Part shown: piece by piece, positions 1-5,729 of the stretch
How positions within the stretch are numbered: the first letter of the stretch is position 1
How the letters are laid out: every line of letters starts with the position of its first letter
DNA from: an uncultured Oscillospiraceae bacterium
Lineage (GTDB): Bacteria; Bacillota; Clostridia; Oscillospirales; Ruminococcaceae
Direction: 5' to 3'
Assembly (NCBI GenBank): GCA_934408835.1
Contig: CAKRVU010000072.1
Location: 1 to 6,658 of the forward strand
Length of the DNA: 6,658 nucleotides
Notes under the pieces: model-generated
Told to the model about the DNA's origin: nothing
Seen by the model: only the letters and a program-made list of their open reading frames with translations
The model's database searches: none
Translations under genes and position numbers: made by a program

Positions 1-170
1 TCGATTTTATTCTCAAGTCGTGTCATCACACGGATAAAGTCTTCATTTTTGGTTGTATGTTCTTTTATATAGTCTATGTTATCGCTGAGTTTCTGCATAT
101 TTGCCTTTATTTCAGCTGCTTCTGCTGTTATAGCCATTGTTATCACGAAATATATCAAATTTGTTGCCAT
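1..170 (-). CDS. Small protein of unknown function, N-terminal part (runs off left edge)
   Basis: An open frame on the minus strand starts at the ATG at 168-170 and stays open to the window edge, giving about 56 residues. The start is supported by a purine-rich site (GGTGGTGA) about 7 bases upstream. The visible protein begins with a short hydrophobic stretch (MATNLIYFVITMAI) followed by a charged, helix-forming segment rich in K, E, D and N (for example NMQKLSDNIDYIKEHTTK), which has the heptad-like look of a short coiled coil. That layout, one hydrophobic N-terminal segment plus a coiled coil, is seen in small phage or element proteins, but I do not recognise the family. It follows the Mor-like gene on the same strand, separated by a hairpin terminator and a copy of the repeated element, so it may have its own promoter within that element or be expressed by read-through. 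Function is not assignable. Confidence 0.6.
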   Translation of the reverse strand, partial: MATNLIYFVITMAITAEAAEIKANMQKLSDNIDYIKEHTTKNEDFIRVMTRLENKI

Positions 171-185
171 ATTATCACCACCAAT

Positions 186-223
186 AAAAAAAGTATCACC
201 AAAGTTTACACTTTAATGATACT
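186..223 (-). terminator. Hairpin with GUAA loop and U7 tract after the Mor-like gene
   Basis: Read on the minus strand, 223-210 (AGTATCATTAAAGT) pairs with 205-192 (ACTTTGGTGATACT) around the loop GTAA (209-206). The T-T opposite G-G at 216-215/200-199 are U.G wobble pairs in the minus-strand RNA but would be A/C mismatches in a plus-strand RNA, so the continuous 14-bp stem exists only in the minus transcript. The loop fits the stable GNRA class, and the stem ends in a run of seven U (192-186). It begins 18 bases after the stop codon of the Mor-like gene. The stem is A+U rich, so termination may be partial. The same DNA is part of a repeated element and might also be an operator or promoter for the next gene. 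Confidence 0.65.
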
Positions 224-230
224 ATATGTA
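194..230 (-). repeat. Repeated upstream element, copy 1 (before the 1-170 gene)
   Basis: Positions 194-230 match 521-557 at 30 of 37 bases with no gaps; the core 203-230 matches 25 of 28. Both copies lie just upstream of the ribosome site of a minus-strand gene, with the inner end 21-25 bases from the start codon. On the minus strand the shared core reads TACATAT, R, GTAT, Y, ATTAAA, R, TGTAAACT. TATCAT here and TATTAT in copy 2 could serve as -10 boxes, with no good -35 box, as is typical of promoters that need an activator. This copy is a nearly perfect dyad and overlaps the terminator hairpin. A shared operator or promoter of the Mor-like protein is an inference. Confidence 0.6.
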
Positions 231-241
231 TAATGGAATTT

Positions 242-493
242 CTATTGGAATTTTCTAATATTTTTTCTCATGTTGCCGACGATTTTGCGAACAGAAGATT
301 CAGCAAGACAATATTCTTTTGCCAATTGTCTGTAATTACTGCCAGTAAACTTTTGATAGATTTCCGCATCACGAAATCGTTTTATCATTCGTTCTGGCTT
401 CTTGATGTATATGGTACAGCCAGCATAACTATTGACTTCGGCGAGTTCACGTTGTTCGCCTTCGAGCTGTTCAAGATTAATGATTTCTTCCAT
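242..493 (-). CDS. Mor-family transcription activator-like DNA-binding protein
   Basis: An 83-residue protein. The C-terminal two thirds match the Mor/C family pattern (phage Mu middle operon regulator): a short beta segment CTIYIKKPER at about residues 26-35, then RDAEIYQKFTGSNY, then a helix-turn-helix, YRQLAKEYCLAESSVRKIV, at about 54-72, and a basic tail. Mor-family proteins bind as dimers to dyad sites and activate promoters that lack a good -35 box. The start is taken as the ATG at 491-493, with AAGGAAGG about 10 bases upstream; a TTG at 500-502 is in frame but too close to that site. The gene is followed by a hairpin terminator and preceded by copy 2 of a repeated element, suggesting autoregulation and control of the next gene (inference). 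Mor-like genes in Gram-positive bacteria are usually carried on prophages or other mobile elements, yet no other phage gene is visible here. Confidence 0.75.
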   Translation of the reverse strand: MEEIINLEQLEGEQRELAEVNSYAGCTIYIKKPERMIKRFRDAEIYQKFTGSNYRQLAKEYCLAESSVRKIVGNMRKNIRKFQ

Positions 494-520
494 TTTCAGC
501 AAGCCTTCCTTTCACAAAGT

Positions 521-557
521 TATCATATGAGTTTACATTTTAATAATACCATATGTA
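521..557 (-). repeat. Repeated upstream element, copy 2 (before the Mor-like gene)
   Basis: Gapless partner of 194-230 (30 of 37 identical). On the minus strand it contains TATTAT (a possible -10 box) within TACATATGGTATTATTAAAA, and the inner GTAA of the copy 1 hairpin loop is retained. The stem is degraded: the outer arm still pairs over about six bases, while the inner arm is mismatched and no U tract follows. What is conserved is therefore better explained as promoter or operator sequence than as a terminator. It ends 27 bases before the ATG of the Mor-like gene. Confidence 0.55.
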
Positions 558-604
558 ATCGGAAAAATCTACAAAAATATTCCGAATTTTAAATATTTAT
601 TTTG

Positions 605-631
605 TTATATTTCAGTTTCATACTTTCTCAT
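605..631 (-). other. Eight-codon mini-ORF with strong ribosome site in an otherwise empty spacer
   Basis: On the minus strand an AGGTGG at 643-638 precedes the ATG at 631-629 by six bases, an ideal ribosome-site spacing, but the frame (MRKYETEI) stops with TAA at 607-605. It may be the surviving start of a deleted gene, a leader peptide for the Mor-like gene downstream, or chance. The spacer from 494 to 696 shows nothing else coding on either strand; it is AT-rich and holds the copy 2 element and a weak AAATATT/AATATTT inverted repeat (575-581/592-598). Confidence 0.25.
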
Positions 632-696
632 TTTATCCCACCTGATTCTCAACTATGTATCACATATTCTCATGTCTTTACCGTCTTTTCTCGCCT

Positions 697-1241
697 TTAT
701 TCGCTTTTTCTCTTTTCGCTTGTCGCATTACAATAATATCGTTCATCACTCATTATTAATGCATACGGCAAGCAAAGCTTTCTTTTTCCATGCTGAATCA
801 ATTGTTGCGGAAAGCAGAATTTATAACATCAATATTATCGAAAATTTGCTCATTGTCCGATTTAACACAATTTGTGAGCATGATTTTCCTTCTGAGCAAT
901 GGAACTTCATAAATACTGCACAAACTTTCAAGCAACTCAAATAATGATTCAGATTCTTTAACTGTTAGAAATCGAAAAGAAGCGATTGCATCGGCAAGCA
1001 TTTTCAAAATACTGAGTGAAAAAGGGTGTGATCTCAAATGATAACCTTTGTTATGGACATATTCAATATTCATATTACTCAAAATCAAAGCTTCAATATC
1101 GTCTTTTATGGTTAACTTATGTACCGGATAGCCACAGGATCTTAAATATTTTTGTATTGTATTCATTGAAACATAGTTATTTTGGTCGGTATATCTGATA
1201 AACATTTCTCTTAAGCATAGTAATCTGCATTTTGCATTCAT
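697..1241 (-). pseudogene. Broken HTH/WYL-domain transcriptional regulator
   Basis: The first frame (1241 to 798, or 1265 if the upstream ATG is used) encodes an N-terminal winged helix (KCRLLCLREMFIRYTDQNNY, then YLRSCGYPVHKLTIKDDIEAL) and the helical linker of WYL regulators, ending at NIDVINSAFRNN and a TGA. Full-length members are about 300 residues with a C-terminal WYL ligand-sensing domain. Reading on in another frame (about 795 to 697) gives HGKRKLCLPYALIMSDERYY, which resembles the WYL-domain segment with the consensus SPYALxWxDxxYYLxxY, then stops at TAA 699-697. So about 20 residues between the linker and this segment are gone, the frame is shifted, and everything after is lost. 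The ATG at 1241 gives the usual N-terminus for the family; the ATG at 1265 has no ribosome site and lies almost on the predicted transcript start. The N-terminal part could still be made as a DNA-binding fragment. Confidence 0.7.
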
Positions 1242-1273
1242 TCTGTCACTTTTCTTAATTATCATAATTAATC

Positions 1274-1279
1274 ATTATA
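1274..1279 (-). promoter_or_regulatory. Possible -10 box for the WYL-family regulator
   Basis: TATAAT on the minus strand, inside an A+T run, 33 bases before the ATG at 1241. A poor -35 candidate (TGCCAA) lies 16 bases upstream. Position and sequence are suggestive only; it also favours the 1241 start over the 1265 start. Confidence 0.3.
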
Positions 1280-1311
1280 TATTCGATAAAATCAATTGGC
1301 ATTCATTACCC

Positions 1312-1347
1312 AAAAAATCCCTGCTCCGATCGAAGCAGGAAAGTTTT
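1312..1347. terminator. Bidirectional intrinsic terminator between the operon and the WYL relic
   Basis: CCTGCT (1320-1325) and AGCAGG (1334-1339) form a GC-rich stem, extended on the minus strand by a U.G wobble and CG/CG around the loop. The minus-strand transcript continues into a six-U run (1317-1312), and the plus-strand side has AAAG then six T (1344-1349). It starts directly after the stop codon of the metallophosphoesterase, so its main task is to end the long minus-strand operon and insulate the WYL relic downstream. Confidence 0.85.
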
Positions 1348-2469
1348 TTATTTTCTATTTATATCGATCATCACATATTCCGAACGACAGCCTGTCTTGA
1401 ATTTTATCGCCCAGTCAGATATTCCCGATGTTACTATGAAATCTGTATCTTTTCTCCTTTCCATTCCGTATATGTTATCATTCACGCCAATATTGAACCA
1501 GCGGCTGAACTGCATTATCGGTATCATTTGTCCGCCGTGCGTGTGTCCTGAAAGTACAAGATATGCACCTGCTTTCGCCTCAGCGTCATAATCCACAGGC
1601 TGATGGTCAAGCACTATCATATATTTGTTCTTATCAAGTCTCTCTGTCAATTCGGAAATTTTAGCACGGTTGCCTCCAAATTCATTTTTTTCTGATGCGT
1701 CCTGTCTGCCTATAAGATAAAATCTATCATCTATTAAAATGCTCTCGTCCTGCAATACTGTTACGTTGTTTTTCTCAACTTCTGCAACCAGCTCATCGCC
1801 AGTGTAACCACGCCTGTTATTTCCGTAGTTACCCTTGTCATGATTGCCAAATACAAAATAAACGCCATACTTTGTTTTTATGTCTTTTAATGCACGGCAA
1901 ACGTCAAGCATATCCGCCTTTGCTGTGTCTTCGTCTACAAAATCGCCTGCTATCACAAGCAGGTCAGGTTGCTGCTTTTCTATGCGTGTCAGATATTCTG
2001 ATAATTCAGCACCGCTGAATGTAGTTCCAACGTGTGAATCCGCCAACAATGCCACTCTCAGTGTGCCGGCATTTTTCTCAGTTGAAACGCTGTAATCAGT
2101 TTCCCATACATTGTATGCCTGTACCCAGCCAATGGCGAGATAGACCGCTGTAACAGCAAGAGCGGCTATCCCTGTCCAACAGCGTGAAAACGTTTTTTTG
2201 CTTAGCTTTTTTATAAGATATTTTATAAGCTCAAAAATGATCCAGAAAATAGTGATATGTAGCAAAATGATTATTGCGTTCATATATCCCAGTATCACCC
2301 ATATTAACGCCGTAGGTAAGATTACCGCAGCTGTACTTATCACCCAGCCCAAGGCTTTTTTCTTTCGTGAAAGCACCTCTACCCACGAAAACTGTTTTAT
2401 GTTATATATCAAAAACCATATTCCTGCTCCCATTGCAAGAAATATAGCACCAAAGATCAACGCCCACAT
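1348..2469 (-). CDS. Membrane-anchored metallophosphoesterase (YkuE/YaeI-like)
   Basis: A 373-residue protein. The N-terminal third is membrane: hydrophobic segments at about 2-22, 40-61, 63-85 and 100-118. The rest is a calcineurin-like phosphoesterase domain with all metal-ligand motifs in order: DSH (D144, H146), GDFVDED (D176), GNHD (N209, H210, D211), DHQP (H289) and SGHTHGG (H309, H311). Such enzymes use a dinuclear metal centre to hydrolyse phosphoesters; related YkuE/YaeI proteins act at the cell surface, some on lipid-linked phosphates, but the substrate here is unknown. After four passes the catalytic domain would be on the same side as the N-terminus; the side is not determined by inspection. 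The ATG at 2469 is directly preceded by an in-frame TGA, so the frame cannot extend upstream. The AGGAG at 2487-2483 lies 13 bases away, unusually far. It is the last gene of the operon, 36 bases after the exporter. No lesion is visible. Confidence 0.9.
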   Translation of the reverse strand: MWALIFGAIFLAMGAGIWFLIYNIKQFSWVEVLSRKKKALGWVISTAAVILPTALIWVILGYMNAIIILLHITIFWIIFELIKYLIKKLSKKTFSRCWTGIAALAVTAVYLAIGWVQAYNVWETDYSVSTEKNAGTLRVALLADSHVGTTFSGAELSEYLTRIEKQQPDLLVIAGDFVDEDTAKADMLDVCRALKDIKTKYGVYFVFGNHDKGNYGNNRRGYTGDELVAEVEKNNVTVLQDESILIDDRFYLIGRQDASEKNEFGGNRAKISELTERLDKNKYMIVLDHQPVDYDAEAKAGAYLVLSGHTHGGQMIPIMQFSRWFNIGVNDNIYGMERRKDTDFIVTSGISDWAIKFKTGCRSEYVMIDINRK

Positions 2470-2505
2470 TCAGGTCTTAATGCTCCTTTCTTTATCTTCG
2501 TGATT

Positions 2506-3831
2506 TCATACACTACGATATTTCACAAAGTAATAAATACTCATACCAATGCTCAACAATTCGCAGACTGTTATCGAAAGCCCCACGCCGCCCATGCTCA
2601 ATATCTGTGGCAGTATCAACACAGATAAGAACATAAAGATAATCATTCGGCAAAAAGAGAGTATCGCCGAAGTCTTGCCGTCATTGAGAGCTGTAAACCA
2701 GCCTGACGCAAATACGTTATACGCCATCATAGCAAAGCTTGTGGCAACGATGCGAAAACCGTGCAAGGCAATTTTTGCGACATTAGCATTGCCCTTTGCA
2801 AAAAATCCAACTACGCTTCCGCTGAGCAAATAGCTTATAAGCGTAATAACAGTGGCGGTAACGCCAAGAGTAATTATGCTGATACAGAAAAGCTTTGAAA
2901 GTCTTTCTTTGTCACCACGCCCCAAATTGTAGCTGACAACAGAAGAAATACCGTTGATATATCCACGGAACAACCCGCCGAAAAGTCCCTGTGCATACCA
3001 GATGATAGAGAGTGAGGTAATGCCGTCTGAACCTCCAAGCCACATCAAAATACGGTTGAACAGTATTGTGATTACTGAAAAAACCAGCACGCTTACCATT
3101 TCAGATGATCCATTGATACAGCTGTCGATAAGCGTATGAGGACGCCATTTCGAATGTACAATGGGCAGCACTTGTTTGCGGTCAACAGAAAACAGCATTA
3201 CTCCGACAATAAACGGTACAGCATAGTCGATACCTGTTGCAACTGTCACACCTGTCAGCCCTCAGCCGAATACCACCATAAACAGCCAGTCTAAAAGAAT
3301 ATTCAGCACACCGCCCAACACAGAAAGAAATGCACCCAGTCCTGCTTTTCCTACTGTGATAAAGCTGAACTGAAATACCATGCTAAAAAACGCAAAAGGT
3401 ATGGAGATGAGAAAAGGTATCATATACTGTCTGCAATAAGGGGGCAAAGATGTATCTGAACCGAGAAAACGGCACAGTGAATCAAGAAATATCATACAGA
3501 TTATTGATAGTATCAGACTGAAAGCAAAGGCACTGAGCATTAGAAGAGAAAAGTCTTCCTGTGCCTCACGATGTTTTCCCTCACCTATCTTCTTGGCAAC
3601 TAAAGCATTTTCTCCACTGCCGAACATCATTCCCAATGCAGATACCAGATAAGTCATTGGCATAGTAATATTTATCGCTGAAAGTGCGTCTGTGTTCACC
3701 CACCTTGCAACAAAAATGTCGTCTACCGCAGAATAAAGATTCATAAAAATGCTGGATAAGATCGTAGGCAAAGCAAACAAGATCAGCCAGCGAAAACTGA
3801 TCTTGTGCTTCAGTTTCATTTGTGTTTCCAA
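2506..3831 (-). pseudogene. MATE-family multidrug/toxin exporter interrupted by in-frame TGA
   Basis: One continuous frame of 442 codons, normal length for a MATE antiporter (Na+ or H+ driven export of drugs and cationic compounds, about 12 membrane helices), except for a TGA at 3264-3262, codon 190. The first half begins LKHKISFRWLILFALPTILS and has the family's NLYSAVDDIFVARW and GSGENALVAKKIGEG motifs; the second half has GLFGGLFRGYINGISSVVSYNLGRG and ends with helix 12. The reading around the stop is MVVFG*GLTGVTVATG; relatives typically have G-W-G-L-T-G here, so TGG to TGA is the likely change. The start is TTG at 3831-3829 with GAGGTG five bases upstream; the next in-frame ATG (3819) lacks a site. 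A GTG at 3249-3247 with GAGGG nine bases upstream could permit reinitiation, giving two half-proteins. The gene begins just after the old flavodoxin stop (TGA 3843-3841), so it was translated in line with it. Confidence 0.85.
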
Positions 3832-3840
3832 TTAGTCACC

Positions 3841-3879
3841 TCATTCGCTTTCTGATGCAGGCAATTTATCAAGCCAATC
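3841..3879 (-). pseudogene. Out-of-frame remnant of the flavodoxin C-terminus
   Basis: Minus-strand reading 3879-3841 gives DWLDKLPASESE followed by TGA. A Trp-Leu-x-x-Leu helix is the normal end of this flavodoxin group, and its stop lies 9 bases before the TTG start of the exporter, the expected operon spacing. It is shifted relative to the main flavodoxin frame, which runs into TGA-TAA within the same bases. Confidence 0.5.
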
Positions 3880-4309
3880 CGTCAGTCACCTGTGCATTCT
3901 GTGCTTGTTTTACAAAATCTCTTTCTGTACTGCCTTCATTCGTGATATACGTCCAAAAAAGCGACACTGTCTTACCGTCAAAATCCGTCTGCTCCAGATA
4001 ACTTCTGATCAGGTTCGCCATGCTGTTGTTCCAAACCGGCGTGCCGATTAGAATACGGTCATACTCTGATATATCAGGTAGTATGCCGGAAAGTTCCGGC
4101 TCATAAAGTGTACCACCGGTCAATTCCTGCAAATGCTCGGCTGTTCTTTGTGTCATTCCGCTGTAAGAGTAGTACACGATAAGGGTCTTAACCGATTTGG
4201 CATCAACAGCTGATGCAGTATTTCCGCTTGTACAGCCTGTCAGCACCATGAAAAGCACCATAACTATGGTCAGAATCATGCTGAGAAGTTTACATTTTCT
4301 CTTCATCAT
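3869..4309 (-). CDS. Flavodoxin-like lipoprotein, C-terminus lost by deletion and frameshift
   Basis: A 146-residue product. It starts with a lipoprotein signal: KRK, a hydrophobic stretch to about residue 22, and the lipobox LTGC with Cys26, so the protein would be tethered outside the membrane. The flavodoxin domain follows: LIVYYSYSGMTQRTAEHL (FMN phosphate loop, 43-60), YDRILIGTPVWNNSMA (83-99) and FWTYITNEGSTERDF (118-132). The frame ends at GLA then TGA-TAA, too early. In another frame directly overlapping (3879-3841) the sequence reads DWLDKLPASESE then TGA, which looks like the original last helix, so the segment before it was deleted out of frame. The stretch between LYE (70) and LSGILPD (73-79) also seems about 20 residues short for the family. 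The start is the first of two ATGs (4309-4307), six bases after AGGAG, and overlaps the cupin end by 20 bases, implying translational coupling. Folding without the last helix is doubtful. Confidence 0.75.
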   Translation of the reverse strand: MMKRKCKLLSMILTIVMVLFMVLTGCTSGNTASAVDAKSVKTLIVYYSYSGMTQRTAEHLQELTGGTLYEPELSGILPDISEYDRILIGTPVWNNSMANLIRSYLEQTDFDGKTVSLFWTYITNEGSTERDFVKQAQNAQVTDGLA

Positions 4310-4718
4310 TTTCCACTCCTTGATGCAGTTTTTCATATTCCACAGGAGCTACCCGTTCCAGCCACTGCAGAGCACTCTTTGATCTGTGCTCAAAGACAAG
4401 GTAAGTAAAGCCACTGTTTTTCGATGCGCCATGCCAGTGCTTGACACCTAGCGGAATATCGACAATATCGTCTGCATGGAGCAGTCTTGCCGGCTTGCCT
4501 TCTTCTTGATACCAGTTAATCCCGTCTGTGACAAATAGCGTCTGTCCAATGTGCCAATAATTGATGCAACCTGCCATAAAAGTTACACTGTCCATCAGCA
4601 TTGCTTTTTCAAAACCAGCGATTTCTTTGATGTAAATGTCACCTATGAAATGTTCCGTATCGTTGCTTTTTTCGCCAAGTCCAAAGAGGGCTGGCCGTTT
4701 CTCATTCTGTGTATCCAT
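4290..4718 (-). CDS. Cupin-domain protein with incomplete metal-binding motif
   Basis: A 142-residue single-domain cupin related to small cupins found next to flavodoxins, carboxymuconolactone decarboxylase-like proteins and aldo/keto reductases in clostridia (known association, from memory). The second half of the fold is typical: GINWYQEEGKPARLLHADDI (66-85), then IPLGVKHWHGASK (88-100) with H94 and H96. In the first motif relatives read W-H-x-H followed by a short glycine-rich loop and Q; here it is YWHIGQTLFV (54-63), so H56 is kept but the second His and about five loop residues are missing in frame. Metal binding and any enzyme activity are therefore doubtful. The start is the ATG at 4718 with AAGGTG seven bases upstream, 14 bases after the hydrolase stop; an earlier TTG at 4736 overlaps that stop but has no better site. 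The end overlaps the flavodoxin start by 20 bases. Confidence 0.8.
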   Translation of the reverse strand: MDTQNEKRPALFGLGEKSNDTEHFIGDIYIKEIAGFEKAMLMDSVTFMAGCINYWHIGQTLFVTDGINWYQEEGKPARLLHADDIVDIPLGVKHWHGASKNSGFTYLVFEHRSKSALQWLERVAPVEYEKLHQGVENDEEKM

Positions 4719-4732
4719 TTTTATGCACCTTA

Positions 4733-5626
4733 TCAAAGATTATCGCTGAAAAATTCCGTCAGCTTGTCTATAGCTTGTGCAACATACTGATCCTTGTAAT
4801 ACAAGTCCATATGTGAAGCACCCTCGATCTCGTAAAGCTGTGCATTTTCTCCTGCGTTTTTTATGGCATCGTCAGAAAAATGCCTTGTGTCAGCCTCTGT
4901 GCCAACAATCATCAGCAAAGGACGAGGTGCGATCCAGTCCATATGCTCAAATGGCAGAAAGTGTGCCAGTACATCATATTGCAACAGACCCCAGCCTGTA
5001 GAATTCGGATGCTTCCCAGGTCCTTCTACATAATAGTCGTAACATTCACGGAACATACTGCGTTCGGGGTAGCTTTCCGCCTCAGAGCGTGTACCGGGAT
5101 TGACATGGGTGAGAAACGCTCCCTCTCCCTTTGCCTCCAGATTTCGCAGAACGCCTGCCTGATCAAGAAGGCAATCACGGATATTCAGGTCTTGCAAAAG
5201 TTCTCCGGCAGGATCAACAGCACTTACAGTAGCTATCGCTTTCATACGGCGGTCAGTCTGTGCTGTATAGGAAACATAACTGCCACCAGCACAAACGCCC
5301 AGAATTCCAACACGGTTTTCGTCTACAAAGCTGTGTGCTGAAAGAAATGAAACTGCACTGCGAATGTCTTCTGCTCTCTGGAACGGGTCTTCCAGACCAC
5401 GAGGCTCACCCTCACTCTCTCCTTGGCGTGCAGCGTCAAATGTCAGGGTAACAAATCCCTTTTTGGAAAGTTCCTCAGCATATCTTCCAGCGGTCTGTTC
5501 TTTCACTCCGCCTGCTGGGTGACAGCATACGATACCGCAGCGAGTTCCACCCATAAAATCATCGGGCAGATACAGCACGCCTGCAAGGGTCAGACCATAG
5601 CTTTTGAATGTAACATTGGTTTTCAT
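4733..5626 (-). CDS. Alpha/beta hydrolase (YcjY / dienelactone hydrolase-like)
   Basis: A 297-residue cytoplasmic hydrolase that looks complete. Visible landmarks: CCHPAGGVKEQ after the third strand (34-44, oxyanion region), FDAARQGESEG (63-73), the nucleophile elbow GVCAGGSY (110-117) with Cys112 in a G-x-C-x-G setting, VGTEADTRHF (241-250) supplying a probable acid, and GASHMDLYY (269-277) with catalytic His272. A cysteine at the elbow is the dienelactone hydrolase arrangement, and the GxCAxGG form is common in YcjY-like proteins; the substrate is unknown. The start is the ATG at 5626 because AAAGGAGG lies seven bases before it; an upstream in-frame ATG (5671) falls inside the promoter region and has no site. 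It is the first gene of a five-gene minus-strand operon, suggesting a role in processing small organic or quinone-like compounds together with the flavodoxin and exporter (inference). Confidence 0.88.
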   Translation of the reverse strand: MKTNVTFKSYGLTLAGVLYLPDDFMGGTRCGIVCCHPAGGVKEQTAGRYAEELSKKGFVTLTFDAARQGESEGEPRGLEDPFQRAEDIRSAVSFLSAHSFVDENRVGILGVCAGGSYVSYTAQTDRRMKAIATVSAVDPAGELLQDLNIRDCLLDQAGVLRNLEAKGEGAFLTHVNPGTRSEAESYPERSMFRECYDYYVEGPGKHPNSTGWGLLQYDVLAHFLPFEHMDWIAPRPLLMIVGTEADTRHFSDDAIKNAGENAQLYEIEGASHMDLYYKDQYVAQAIDKLTEFFSDNL

Positions 5627-5657
5627 GATAATGTCCTCCTTTAGACGGTAATAAAAT

Positions 5658-5708
5658 ATTATAGTTTGCATTTGGGACTATTTAGTTAAAATAGAAAGAG
5701 CCAAACGC
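5658..5708 (-). promoter_or_regulatory. Promoter and two-tier inverted repeat upstream of the operon
   Basis: On the minus strand TATAAT (5663-5658) lies 31 bases before the hydrolase ATG. The -35 position (about 5686-5681) reads ACTAAA, far from consensus. Spanning it is a nested dyad: GCATTTGG (5668-5675) with CCAAACGC (5701-5708), seven of eight paired, and inside it CTATTT (5678-5683) with AAATAG (5689-5694), six of six, around a 5-base centre. A weak -35 box covered by a dyad suits an activator-dependent or repressor-controlled promoter. The MarR relic upstream is a possible former regulator, but no link is shown. Confidence 0.5.
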
Positions 5709-5729
5709 CCTTTATTCTCTGAAATTCGC

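Noticed and set aside
233..592. Plus-strand open frame of 119 codons over the Mor-like gene
   Set aside because: It is the antisense shadow of the Mor-like gene and the repeated elements, has no ribosome site and a Phe-rich composition typical of reverse-frame translation.
575..598. AAATATT/AATATTT inverted repeat as a terminator
   Set aside because: All A/T pairs, short arms and a long loop; indistinguishable from chance in an AT-rich spacer.
1..600. End of an integrated prophage or conjugative element
   Set aside because: A Mor-like gene suggests it, but no integrase, attachment-site repeat, relaxase or phage structural gene is visible, so boundaries cannot be supported.
672..944. Plus-strand open frame of 90 codons
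   Set aside because: It overlaps the WYL relic in antisense; the minus-strand readings carry the family motifs and this one does not.
3262..3264. TGA in the exporter as evidence for a variant code (TGA = Trp) or selenocysteine
   Set aside because: TGA is used as an ordinary terminator elsewhere in the window (hydrolase TGA-TAA, exporter end), tryptophans are encoded by TGG, other relics carry TAG or frameshifts as well, and MATE proteins are not known selenoproteins.
4880..5341. Plus-strand open frame of 153 codons opposite the hydrolase
   Set aside because: It lies wholly antisense to an intact hydrolase, lacks a ribosome site and has no recognisable domain.
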